In this document: piece by piece, positions 32,821 to 42,585 of the stretch
How positions within the stretch are numbered: position 1 is the first letter of the stretch
How the letters are laid out: each line of letters opens with the position of its first letter
Program-made: the position numbers and the translations under genes
Notes under the pieces: model-generated
Seen by the model: the letters and a program-made list of their open reading frames with translations, nothing else
Database searches by the model: none
What the model was told of the DNA's origin: nothing
Assembly (NCBI GenBank): GCA_905250025.1
Contig: CAJNOJ010000073.1
Coordinates: 1 to 64,000 of the forward strand
DNA length: 64,000 bases
Direction: 5' to 3'
Source of the DNA: Adineta ricciae
Taxonomy: Eukaryota; Rotifera; Eurotatoria; Adinetida; Adinetidae

Positions 32821-33339
32821 TTGTTTCGGACGCTTCCGAAGAAGCTGAAAAAATTACACCGGTCACAACGACCGATGTGGCATTGGTAGTAGTTTGCAAC
32901 CAGCAATTACCTCTCCTATCACAACAACGTTCATCGGATGAGGTACCACCACTGCGCAAGAATATCGATTCGACACTCTCCCTTCTCGTTTTATACCAAC
33001 AACAAATGCAAAACAAAGTCGCTGATTGTCAGACCAACATAGAAAATGACTCAGCGAATCTTACGAAAGTGTATGTGTGAAACGGGAGTATTGAGCAACA
33101 TAGTATCAGAAAATGACGACATACAGTGTGGCTGTGACGTAGAGGAGAAGCAGAAAGAGAAAAGGTAATTGCGCCATATGCATTGCGAAACAACATAATA
33201 AGTGGAGATGAAGAATGAGTATCGATCGAGCCGCGCTTGTGGATAAAACCCAACGTTCACTTTCCTCATGAGCCATAAGCATTAGGATGCGATTCATTCG
33301 CATATCCATGAGCAAATCGACACTCGGTTACTTTTTTTA
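32821..33339. repeat. Boundary cassette, copy 2
   Basis: Second copy of the 0.5-kb cassette. Here a plus-strand frame from 32793 to 33080 stays open for 95 codons (SSDEVPPLRKNIDSTLSLL region) with no known domain. It lacks a 12-bp stretch (ACATGTACAAC region) present in copies 1 and 3, and agrees with copy 4 at such sites. From 33340 to 33645 there is only the transporter upstream region. Confidence 0.7.
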
Positions 33340-33645
33340 CTTCCATTTGCGCAGTATTTCATCGACGCCAACTAACTTTGCCCTTCTGAAATACTTGCGA
33401 ATATCACAGCCAGTGGTTGCATCTTCTTTCGTTATTAGTCAAGGGCGTTGTGAACTTGCCTTTAGAGTTAGACTTACACAATGTATACACAATATCTGCA
33501 AAACATATCGACAGTTAACGACAGCTATAGATCGATTTATATATTCTGTTTTCCTTCGTGATTACGGATTGCCAATAGAAAGTAGATAGTGACGGTGGAA
33601 TTGTTTTATTTTACTGACTTAATATAGTCAAATAGATCTCTAGTA

Positions 33646-35079
33646 ATGGTAACACGAACATCATCAAATGTATCTGTTTCTCTATATGGATCCTCGGCAG
33701 TATCGATTTACCCTGTATACCGCCATCGTTTTTATGTCCTCTTCGTTTTTATGTTCCTTGCTTTCAATCAATGTCTTTTTTGGTTAACGTTTTCACCGGT
33801 TTCACAAAGTGCTCAAACATATTATCATATCAGCGAGAGTACAGTGAATCTGCTCCTCAATTGGGGACCAATTATTTTTATTCCTTGCTTACCATTAGCT
33901 TACCTCTTATTGAACAAACGGCATGGTCTTCGCAAGATCATTCTCTTACTTGCAATAATTTGTTTTATTGCTGCTTCACTTCGAATTTTACCCGTCATTT
34001 TTCTCTCACCATCAAATCCTTCGTTTACATCCATATCACTTCTTTTTGTTCATCTCGGTCAAATTTTAAATGCCGCTTGTGGCCCATTAGTCATGGCTCC
34101 TGTTTCACAACTGTCGTGTTTGTGGTTTGGACCGAACGAACGAACACGTGCAACTACCTTAGCGATTATGGCTGCTGCTTTTGGTTCTACATTCGGTTTT
34201 CTTGTACATCCCTGGATCGTGACAACATCGGATCAGATTCCACAATTACTTTATCTGCATTTTATTCTTGCTTTGGTTGCATTATTGATGACACTTGGTT
34301 ACTTTCCGTCACATCCTCCGCATGCACCTTCTGCTGCTGCTCAGTCTTTAATGGACACGTCGATGAATGAAAACAATGATAATTCTCTACGAAATTATAT
34401 GAATGATATTTTTCGATGCTTTTCAATTCCATCATTCAAACTACTGTGCTCTGTAGGTGGAATCTCTGGTGGTGTTTTTGCTGCCTGGACTGGACTATTT
34501 GCGAACATTTTAGCGCCGGAAAATTTCACTGAACAACAGTCAGGTAGAACACAATGCCATGAAATTTAATTCTTAGCAATTTTCGATTTAGGCTGGTTTG
34601 GTTTTAGCTGTTCATTGGCAACAATTACCGGTGGTTTGATCACAAGTACGATAGCTGATACACCTTATTTTCGTCGTTCTTTCAAGTCTATTATATTTAT
34701 AATGTTGGTTGGTTGTTTCTTTTCTGTTCTATGGTTTCAACTTTCTATTCGCACAATATTCAATGATGAACCGATTTTCAAACCAACTGTGACAAGCATT
34801 GCTTTGTCCGTGACATTCGCCGGACTTTTCCAGGGTTCAGCGTTACCATTAGTTTATGAATCGTTGGCCGAGATCACGTTTCCATTACCGGAATCACTTT
34901 CAGCATCAGTTCTCGTTCAATTGAACAATGCAACAGCTTTGATACTTTTGTTTATTCCACCTAGTTTATACCAACTATTGAATTTTCTAGTTCTTCTTTC
35001 TGTTGGTGCTTGTACTGTGATGATGATGTATGTAAATATCGATTATAAACGACGAAATATCGATGAAAGAAAACAATAA
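33646..35079 (+). CDS. SLC49A4/DIRC2-like MFS transporter, copy 2
   Basis: Exons 33646-34543 and 34592-35079, 461 residues, same structure as copy 1. The 48-nt intron (34544-34591) contains an in-frame TAA near 34567, so the unspliced frame is broken while the spliced frame is intact. This argues strongly that the intron is real in both copies. Residue changes are few and conservative (for example KPHGLRK to KRHGLRK), so both copies are probably functional. Confidence 0.82.
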
Positions 35080-35453
35080 AATAGTATACGAGACGTTTTG
35101 ATGATTCACACAAAAAAAAAATCACTCACGACTATTTAAAATCGCAATAAAGAGATATATATTACAAAATGCGCAATAACATACAGTGTATGACTGACAA
35201 AAACGACGACAGTAAATACTCAGCAATTAGGAAATTTCTCAAGGTTTGAGGTAGACGATTGATGGGGACACTCGGAAGTTCAAATAAGAACGCGAGACAG
35301 AACGATATAAAAACAATCAGGATAACGATTGTACAGGTAACTAGTTATTTTATATGTATACGATACATCATTAATACGCTTATCTAATGAAAGTACAGTG
35401 CATTTGTTTGATTTAGTCTTGTAGACATATATACTTAATCGGTATCTTATAGT
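35080..35453. other. Spacer, unit 2
   Basis: Counterpart of 30879-31252. Nothing nameable. Confidence 0.45.
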
Positions 35454-36883
35454 ATGTACACTGAAGAGAGAAAAAGAGACAAAATCCGGTAGGATTTCTT
35501 GGTTTATGATGGATTACTTAGATAAATCTTTTCCATTCTCCTAGGAGACGATTACCATTTGCACTTCTATGCTGTTGTCTCTGTCTTCCTGGTTTAATTG
35601 CAGCCATTGTGGTGCTCAGTCTAATTCCAACGTTCCTGTCACCGCACGGTCAAGACATCGATACCGTGAATTCTTGTACAATCTCTCGTTTCGCTGTGGA
35701 TTTTTTTGACATAAACGATCTGTTTGTTTTAGTTCAAGTTCCCTTGAATGTTACGTACGGTACGGATTTTAAAATTACCAATCTAGCAGTGACTCCAAGT
35801 GTGAATAGTATGGCGTCCAAAGTACGTTGCTTTGTATCTGTTGATTTCTATTCTACATGGCGTTTTCGTGTAGTTGATGGAGCAGTATCCAAGTGCAGAC
35901 ATTGTTGTTATTACAACACTTTTCGTTCCATCTGCAATAACAAGTAATAGTAGAAAGCGACGACAAAGCGAGTACGTTGAGGAATCTGGTGAAGTGTTTC
36001 AAGACTTTTGTTTGTAGACCAAAGGATCAACAATGCGCGACAAATCCTGGTAAAAGTGGCGATTATCTTTTCATTGGATTCCTTATCAAACCACGATCAT
36101 CATGTCGAACCGCTGGTTGTCAGCAGAAATTTGCTCAAGTATACGAAAAAGTATTGGCTAGTCTACGTTCCAATACAGCGTTGTTAGTTACTATGGCTAA
36201 CGGCTCTACTGCTACTATCCAATTAGGATTTTGCTCATTTGGACATGTTCCGCCAGGTAAAATAATCAATATTCGAACAGAAAGAGGATATGCTCATTAT
36301 TCAGATGAATAATCGATATAATTTCAATCATATCCGTATGTTCAGCTTTATTTGATATGTTTTTTTTTGTTAAGGACAAACAGTAACGACAGCTGTACCA
36401 TCTACGAGTCTAGCTGCAACAGCTTCTACTAGTTCCACATCAACACAAACTACTACTGTGTCAGGATCGAGCACAAGCACAAGCACAAGCACAAGCACAA
36501 GCACAAGCACAAGCACAAGCACAAGCACAAGCACAAGCACAAGCACATCAACTTCAACGACTACATCAGGTACAAAGACATGTAGATCTTTTGACTTTGT
36601 ATTATAGAGCAGAAAAAATACTACACTCAGTATCTTTTATATGACATATAATTATAGATGGTTGAATGATGTTTGTTATTTTCTAGCATGCGATGCGTCC
36701 GCAGTAACATGTAACAGCCCTGGTGACTGTTGTGGCAATCTTAACAATATATACGAGTGCTCATCAGGAAAAAAATGCTGCAAATCCACGGGACAAACAT
36801 GCTCAACGGGATCGGAATGTTGCAGCAATAATTGTGAGGGCACTCCACTAACGTGTACTACTAGTAGTATTGACAGACGATGA
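35454..36883 (+). CDS. Type II membrane protein with Thr/Ser stalk and Cys-rich tail, copy 2
   Basis: Exons 35454-35488, 35545-35821, 35874-35971, 36018-36256, 36375-36581 and 36687-36883 (350 residues). Exons 1-4 match copy 1 base for base in length. Exon 5 is 78 bp longer through added VPSTSLAAT-like sequence and an AGCACA hexamer array (about 36469-36546) coding (Ser-Thr)n. The C-terminal Cys-rich domain keeps all Cys positions (DCC, KCC, ECC), but loops differ and the tail is SSIDRR instead of the Glu-Pro repeat. The extracellular part is thus the most variable between copies. Confidence 0.75.
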
Positions 36884-37073
36884 AGTATTACATCCGTTAT
36901 TTATTGTTTCGCCTCGCATTTTACTTTTGTTTCTTCCTTTTTTTTCAATGTCTTTTTCAAAGTTGGTTCTGTTTCACTGTATTAAAAAATGGAAAAAAGA
37001 TTGATCTTGTTTACCACGTGAATAAAAGCATGCATATAATTCTGTTTGTTACTCGCATGCAGATTTTGCAAAT

Positions 37074-37607
37074 TTGTTTTGGACGCTTCCGAAGAAGCTG
37101 GAAAAATTACACCGGTCACAACGACCGATGTGGCATTGGTAGTAGTTTGCAACTAGCAATTACCTCTCCTATCACAACAACGCTCATCGGATGAGGTACC
37201 ACCACTGCGCAAGAATATCGATTCCACACTCTCCCTTCTCTTTTTATACCAACGACAAATGCAAAACAAAGTCGCTGATTGTCAGACCAACACAGATCAT
37301 GACTCAGCAAGTCTTACGAAAGTGCATGTGCGAAACGCGAGTATTGAGCAACATGTACAACATAGTATCAGAAAATGACGACAGACAGTGCGGCTGTGAC
37401 GTAAAGGAGAAGCAGAAAGAGAAAAGAAAAGGTAATTGCGCCATGTGCATTGCGAAACAACACAAGAAGTGGAGATGAAGAATGAGTATCGATCGAGCCG
37501 CGCTTGTGGATAAAACCCAACGTTCACTTTCCTCATGAGCCATAAGCATTAGGATGCGATTCATTCGCATATCCATGAGCAAATCGACACTCGGTTACTT
37601 TTTTTTT
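37074..37607. repeat. Boundary cassette, copy 3
   Basis: Third cassette copy, nearly identical to copy 1. It ends in a hairpin-forming sequence (about 37589-37627: CTCGGTTACTTTTTTTT-AC-AAAAAAGCAACCGAAG) that marks the exact switch to block C sequence. Confidence 0.7.
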
Positions 37608-38182
37608 ACAAAAAAGCAACCGAAGTATTAGTTTTTATTCATGCCTATAGTTAGTTATTTGGAATATTTTTAGGATTTTCGTGTTCTTCGTTTGCAAAAT
37701 CATCATGGAATGTCCAGTTTTCACAAGAATTACAACCAATCAGTCTGGAATCTAGCTTTGACAATCATGAGCATAACGAAATATGTGATCTAGACGATAA
37801 CGTATGAACATTGAAAGAGAAGAGTATACTGCGATTGTAGTATGAAATTATAAAATCATCAACTTCTGTCGTGCCGTGTAGTAGAAACTCTATTGCTTTT
37901 TCTTTGTAATGTAGGTAAAGTAGCGTCATTACTTTATTGAACCGGACTATTCTCCTGACTTCTATTCAGATAAAGAATTTCACACAATACTTTTGAGTAC
38001 GTTGGTCCCGACGAGAAACAGAGACACATAATTGTCACCCTCAGAATATCGATGTTCTCCTCAACTAAGGTGGTGTCCGATATCATTGTAGCAAACTCTG
38101 CCTGCCAGTGCTCTTTTACATTGTTGAAAACAAATTTATTTTCAAAAGTAAAACATATATTATTGTTTCTGTAGTTTAATGA
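37608..38182. other. 3' flank of ART-TPR gene C (copy C1)
   Basis: Matches 38969-39474 in the other copy, with an indel of about 70 bases (38025-38098). No gene. Confidence 0.55.
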
Positions 38183-38753
38183 TTACCATATTTGCGAAGA
38201 CATGCGTGATTGAACATCCGAGATGATTTTGTCAATACATGCTAAATCAGGATGATCCGGTGAAAATACTATAGAAAAAATTCTACGCGCTTTTTGAAGA
38301 TAATCTAGTCCAGCAAAACATTCATTTTTGAAGCAATGTAAAAGGCCAAGATTACCATACGTTTTACCTAGCTCAGGATGTGTCGATGGTAGTACTTCTT
38401 CTTGAATTTCCAGTGCTTTTCTTATGTAAAAGTCCGCATCCAAATATTTCCCCATGGTCATAAAAATAGTTCCCATATTGCTATATGTTCGAGCAATTTC
38501 TGGATGCTTCGGATGAAGATGGATTTCTTGAATAGAAAGTGTTTTTTCGATATACTGCAGTGCGATGTACTCGTTTTTTAATCGACGTTCTGTATCAGCA
38601 AGGTTGTTGTACAACGCAGCCAGATCAGGATGAGTTGACGGCAAAGTTTTTTCTTGGATGGCAACAGCTTTTCTATAGTGTTTATTTGCTAGTTCATCTC
38701 TTTTTTCGGCATGATAGACCAGCCCAATACTGTTGTGCATTCGAGCCCATTCA
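38183..38753 (-). CDS. C-terminal part of ART-TPR gene C (copy C1)
   Basis: 190 codons matching the last quarter of the gene at 39475-42213. They hold about four TPR units of kinesin-light-chain type (LYNNLADTERRLKNEYIALQ; ARTYSNMGTIFMTMGKYLDA), with HPDLA-type loops between. The gene is cut at the N (38754). Upstream, the frame runs by chance into cassette copy 4, which is not part of the protein. Confidence 0.7.
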
Positions 38754-38754
38754 N
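38754..38754. other. Single-N assembly join
   Basis: Joins the truncated ART-TPR copy C1 to cassette copy 4. The next 1.2 kb repeats sequence already seen at 37400-38600, as expected for two haplotype contigs placed in series. Confidence 0.8.
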
Positions 38755-38968
38755 GTGGCTGTGACGTAGAGGAGAAGCAGAAAGAGAAAAGGTAATTGCG
38801 CCATATGCATTGCGAAACAACATAATAAGTGGAGATGAAGAATGAGTATCGATCGAGCCGCGCTTGTGGATAAAACCCAACGTTCACTTTCCTCATGAGC
38901 CATAAGCATTAGGATGCGATTCATTCGCATATCCATGAGCAAATCGACACTCGGTTACCTTTTTTTTG
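38755..38968. repeat. Boundary cassette, copy 4 (partial)
   Basis: Last about 210 bp of the cassette, agreeing with copy 2 at diagnostic sites. It ends in the hairpin CTCGGTTACCTTTTTTTTGC-AAAAAAGCAACCGAG (38950-38984). The following stretch to 39474 is the 3' flank of the ART-TPR gene and holds no gene. Confidence 0.65.
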
Positions 38969-39474
38969 CAAAAAAGCAACCGAGTTGTTTGATTTTATTC
39001 ATGCTTATAGCTAGATATTTAGAATATTTTTAGGATTTTCGTGCTCTTCGTTTGCAAAATCATCATTGAAGGTCCAGTTTTCACAGGAATTAAAACCAAT
39101 CAGTCTGGAATCTAGCTTTGACTATCATGAGCATAACGAAATATGTGATCTAGGCGATAACGTATGAAGATTGAAAGAGAAGAGTATACTGCGATTGTAG
39201 TATGAGATTATAAAATCATCAACTTCTGTCGTGCCGTGTAGTAGAAACTCTATTGCTTTTTCTTTGTAATGTAGGTAAAGTAGCGTCATTACTTTATTGA
39301 ACCGGACTATTCTTCTGACTTCTATTCAGATAAACAATTTCACACAATACTTTTGAGTATGTTAGTGCCTACGAGAAACAGAGACAAACAATCCTGCCAG
39401 TGCTCTTTTACATTGTTGAAAACAAATTTATTTTCAAAAGTAAAACATATATTATTGTTTCTGTAGTTTAATGA

Positions 39475-42213
39475 TTACCACATTTGCGAAGACATGCGTG
39501 ATTGAACATCCGAGATGATTTTGTCAATACATGCTAAATCAGGATGATCCGGTGAAAATACTATAGAAAAAATCCTACGCGCTTTTTGAAGATAATCTAG
39601 TCCAGCAAAACATTCATTTTTGAAGCAATGTAAAAGGCCAATATTACCATACGTTTTACCTAGTTCAGGATGTGTCGGTGATAGTACTTCTTCTTGAATT
39701 TCCAGTGCTTTTCTTATATAAACCTCCGCATCCAAATATTTCCCCATAGTCATAAAAATAGTTCCCATATTGCTATATGTTCGAGCAATTTCTGGATGCT
39801 TCGGATGAAGATGGATTTCTTGAATAGAAAGTGTTTTTTCAATATACTGCAGTGCGATGTACTCGTTTTTTAATCGACGTTCTGTATCAGCAAGGTTGTT
39901 GTACAACGCAGCCAGATCAGGATGAGTTGACGGCAAAGTTTTTTCTTGGATGTCAACAGCTTTTCTATAGTGTTTATTTGCTAGTTCATCTCTTTTTTCG
40001 GCATGATAGACCAGCCCAATACTGTTGTGCATTCGAGCCCATTCACGATGGTCAGGTGAAAGAGATTGCTTTTGTATGACGTACGCTTTTTTAAGATACT
40101 CATGTGCTGTAGAAAACTTTGCCAGCAAGCTATAAGTAAAAGCGATGTTGATGTAGAATACCGGCAGTCTGAGATTGGACATAGAGGACATATTCTCTTC
40201 GATATCGATGGCTTTCAAATGGTATTCGATTGCTTCATCGTATTCACCCAATGCTTTTTTTAGTTGAGCAATATTGTTATGAATTAAACCTAAATGATGA
40301 TATTTAGAAGTGTCAATGACTTTTAAAAGATCGAGTGATTCTTTGTAGTAATCAACTGCCATCTTGTACTGTCCAATACATTGACTTGTCATGGCAAGGT
40401 TATTCAATGCACCAATCCTATCCAGATGATCGGATGGAAGTGATCTGGTTTGAATTTGAAGTGCTTTTTCAAAGTATTGATGAGCAGTTGTGCGTTCTCC
40501 GATAGTGACGTTAATCGTACCGATATTAATATAAATTTGAGCCAGATCTGGATGGGCAGCTGGTAATACCGACTGAAGAATTTCGAGCGCTTTTTGAAGA
40601 TATTCCAATGCAAGAAAATGATTTCCCATAGAATTTTTCATTATTCCGATATTATTGTATAATGTTCCCAATTCATAAGTACTATCTGGAGTAAACCTTT
40701 CACGAATCTCAGCCACTATTTCATAAAATTCGCAAGCTATGGAATAGTTTCCTCTCGACTCGTGGACTATAGCCATGTTACTGTAAATATCATGTAGATT
40801 ATCATAATCGTAGATTGGCGATGATGGGAAAAGGTCCAATACGGTTTGGAAATGTAAGAGTGCACTATTATCATCGCCTTGGTGATGTTTGACAGCTCCT
40901 AACATTCTGTAAAACTCTAAGCGGGTATGCAAAGTGATCGATGCAGATTTTAAGATATCATTGCAAACGTTTTCGGCATCATTATATTTACCCATACGAA
41001 TGAGTAGATAAACGAGCGATTTGTCGATTGAACCAATGCGAATTTGTTCGCGCATGTAGTCAGTTACTTGTTTTAAAACCGGGTCATTGTCATCAGTTAA
41101 TGTCAGATTCACTTGCCAAGACTTTGCAGACTTCTGAATGATTTCATCAATATGAAAGATCGTATGCATGGAAAACAAAATTTCTTCTTCATCTTCATGT
41201 TGACTCAGATTCTGAACATCTGCAAATGCTATGGACGAGATTGCCGGATCGATTTCGATGTGAAAAGATATTCCCACTAAATCATCCGGCAAATACGAAC
41301 CATCTGCATATGAGAACAAAACGTTTCTATTTTTACTGGTTGACAAGAAATTATTGAAAGACAAGAGACCGCCCTTGTTTTTCTGCAACTTTTCGAAATC
41401 ATTCACGAGCATAATTTGCCCACGATAGACCATCAACTTTCTTTGAAATTGTTGCTCTCTGTGTAATTTATCGATTTCACGATGAAGTTCTTGAATGTAG
41501 ACACCCATATGTACAATAGTGTCTGTGTCTTGTGTTCGAAGAGCTTTATTAACTCGTTCGTAGAAGAGCACCGCTTTTGTGTACCACCATATCGATGATA
41601 GAGGAGGTTCATTTCGTTCGTAAACATCTAATTCTTTTAATCTTGAAGGTTGATTAGCATCTTGTTGGCGAAGATAATTTATAAAATCTTTTTTAGCTTC
41701 GTCATCGTATTCCTTACTTAAGAGAATGTCTTTCAATAGCTGCGAGTACATGAATGACGCATCGAGTATTCGTTGATTGTCGTTCGTTAATGAGTATGCA
41801 AAGTTGACCGAAGCAAAATCATGTTCAGATTTTCGAAGGTTTGCTTTGAATAGATTGCAAAAATCGACTATATCGGTGAAAGATCCTTGGACTTTTGTCC
41901 ATCGATTCATTTTCAGTTCTTGACTAGTTCCATTTTCACTGCGAATATATATTAATTGAATCTGGAGTATGTCATGAATCAACGGCATAAGAGATTCTAT
42001 ATGGCACTCGCATAAAATAAGACAAACTCTTTCATCACAGACGTCAGATACGAAGTCGATGCATTGATCAATACAATTGAATATTTTTATATCTTTGACC
42101 ATACCGAATAATGGATTAAATGACATCTCTGTCGTTGTTCGCGATCCATTCGTGTTTGGGTTCAAGCATATTATAGTCCATTTCTTCAAAATATTAGATC
42201 TCTGGAATTCCAT
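39475..42213 (-). CDS. ART-TPR protein C (full length)
   Basis: 912 residues, ATG start, no intron. Residues 1-125 form the N-terminal module: a CIDQCIDFVSDV helix, a VCLILCE strand, an LMPLIHDI helix, an LIYI strand, then a W-x-K-x-QGSFTDI segment. The ART core follows: Arg264 in VYRGQ, S291-T-S293 in FLSTS, and E342-E-E344 with ILFSMHTIF. About ten TPRs (roughly 420-880) are of the 42-residue kinesin-light-chain type with HPDLA loops. All three R-S-E elements are intact, so it should be an active NAD+-dependent transferase. No signal peptide or membrane helix is seen, so it is likely cytosolic. It sits 372 bp from the S9 peptidase on the same strand; this pairing is repeated in block C'. 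Confidence 0.88.
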   Translation of the reverse strand: MEFQRSNILKKWTIICLNPNTNGSRTTTEMSFNPLFGMVKDIKIFNCIDQCIDFVSDVCDERVCLILCECHIESLMPLIHDILQIQLIYIRSENGTSQELKMNRWTKVQGSFTDIVDFCNLFKANLRKSEHDFASVNFAYSLTNDNQRILDASFMYSQLLKDILLSKEYDDEAKKDFINYLRQQDANQPSRLKELDVYERNEPPLSSIWWYTKAVLFYERVNKALRTQDTDTIVHMGVYIQELHREIDKLHREQQFQRKLMVYRGQIMLVNDFEKLQKNKGGLLSFNNFLSTSKNRNVLFSYADGSYLPDDLVGISFHIEIDPAISSIAFADVQNLSQHEDEEEILFSMHTIFHIDEIIQKSAKSWQVNLTLTDDNDPVLKQVTDYMREQIRIGSIDKSLVYLLIRMGKYNDAENVCNDILKSASITLHTRLEFYRMLGAVKHHQGDDNSALLHFQTVLDLFPSSPIYDYDNLHDIYSNMAIVHESRGNYSIACEFYEIVAEIRERFTPDSTYELGTLYNNIGIMKNSMGNHFLALEYLQKALEILQSVLPAAHPDLAQIYINIGTINVTIGERTTAHQYFEKALQIQTRSLPSDHLDRIGALNNLAMTSQCIGQYKMAVDYYKESLDLLKVIDTSKYHHLGLIHNNIAQLKKALGEYDEAIEYHLKAIDIEENMSSMSNLRLPVFYINIAFTYSLLAKFSTAHEYLKKAYVIQKQSLSPDHREWARMHNSIGLVYHAEKRDELANKHYRKAVDIQEKTLPSTHPDLAALYNNLADTERRLKNEYIALQYIEKTLSIQEIHLHPKHPEIARTYSNMGTIFMTMGKYLDAEVYIRKALEIQEEVLSPTHPELGKTYGNIGLLHCFKNECFAGLDYLQKARRIFSIVFSPDHPDLACIDKIISDVQSRMSSQMW

Positions 42214-42585
42214 GTTCTTATTTTAGAACATCGAAACTGCGGCACGCACTTTATATATCACTGGGAAAAAATGAAAGCTGAAGGCACATTTTTATAGTGT
42301 CAGAACAGACAAAAGAATATATACGTGATGGAGATTGATAAGACAGTTAATATTGCGTTTAGAAAAAAGAATACATCGAATTACAAATAGCAGAAATGGA
42401 GGACACGTCACTGTCCGTCGACGGGTATGGAAGGAAGTTACAAATAACTGTCGACTCATTCATTTGCACAAAGCAATGTTTATGTATACTTTTATTACGA
42501 TTGTAATGGGATAACAAAAGTCATTTGTAAAAAAGCGACATTCAGTCAACACGTTTTGACGAGAACTCGTTGAAAACAATATAAC
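42214..42585. other. Spacer between the S9 peptidase and ART-TPR C
   Basis: 372 bp, counterpart 58853-59171. It contains the ART-TPR promoter side and the peptidase 3' end. No element is named. Confidence 0.45.

Larger units (their letters stand above)
28594..37077 (+). repeat. Tandem direct duplication, units of 4,227 and 4,253 bp
   Basis: Unit 1 (28594-32820) and unit 2 (32821-37073) each hold cassette, SLC49A4-like gene and Cys-rich membrane gene in the same order, followed by a third cassette. No N separates the units, unlike the block joins, so the tandem arrangement is probably real. Differences are scattered substitutions plus length changes in the Thr/Ser stalk repeat. Confidence 0.75.

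Noticed and set aside
32793-33080. 95-codon frame in cassette copy 2 as a gene
   Set aside because: The same frame has a stop in cassette copies 1 and 3 and no known domain; kept only as a note on the cassette.
34544-34591. Transporter copy 2 as a pseudogene because of a stop near 34567
   Set aside because: The stop lies inside a 48-nt GT..AG intron; the spliced frame is intact.
38183-38896. Apparent protein joining cassette sequence to TPRs
   Set aside because: The frame crosses the N at 38754; the two sides belong to different contigs.
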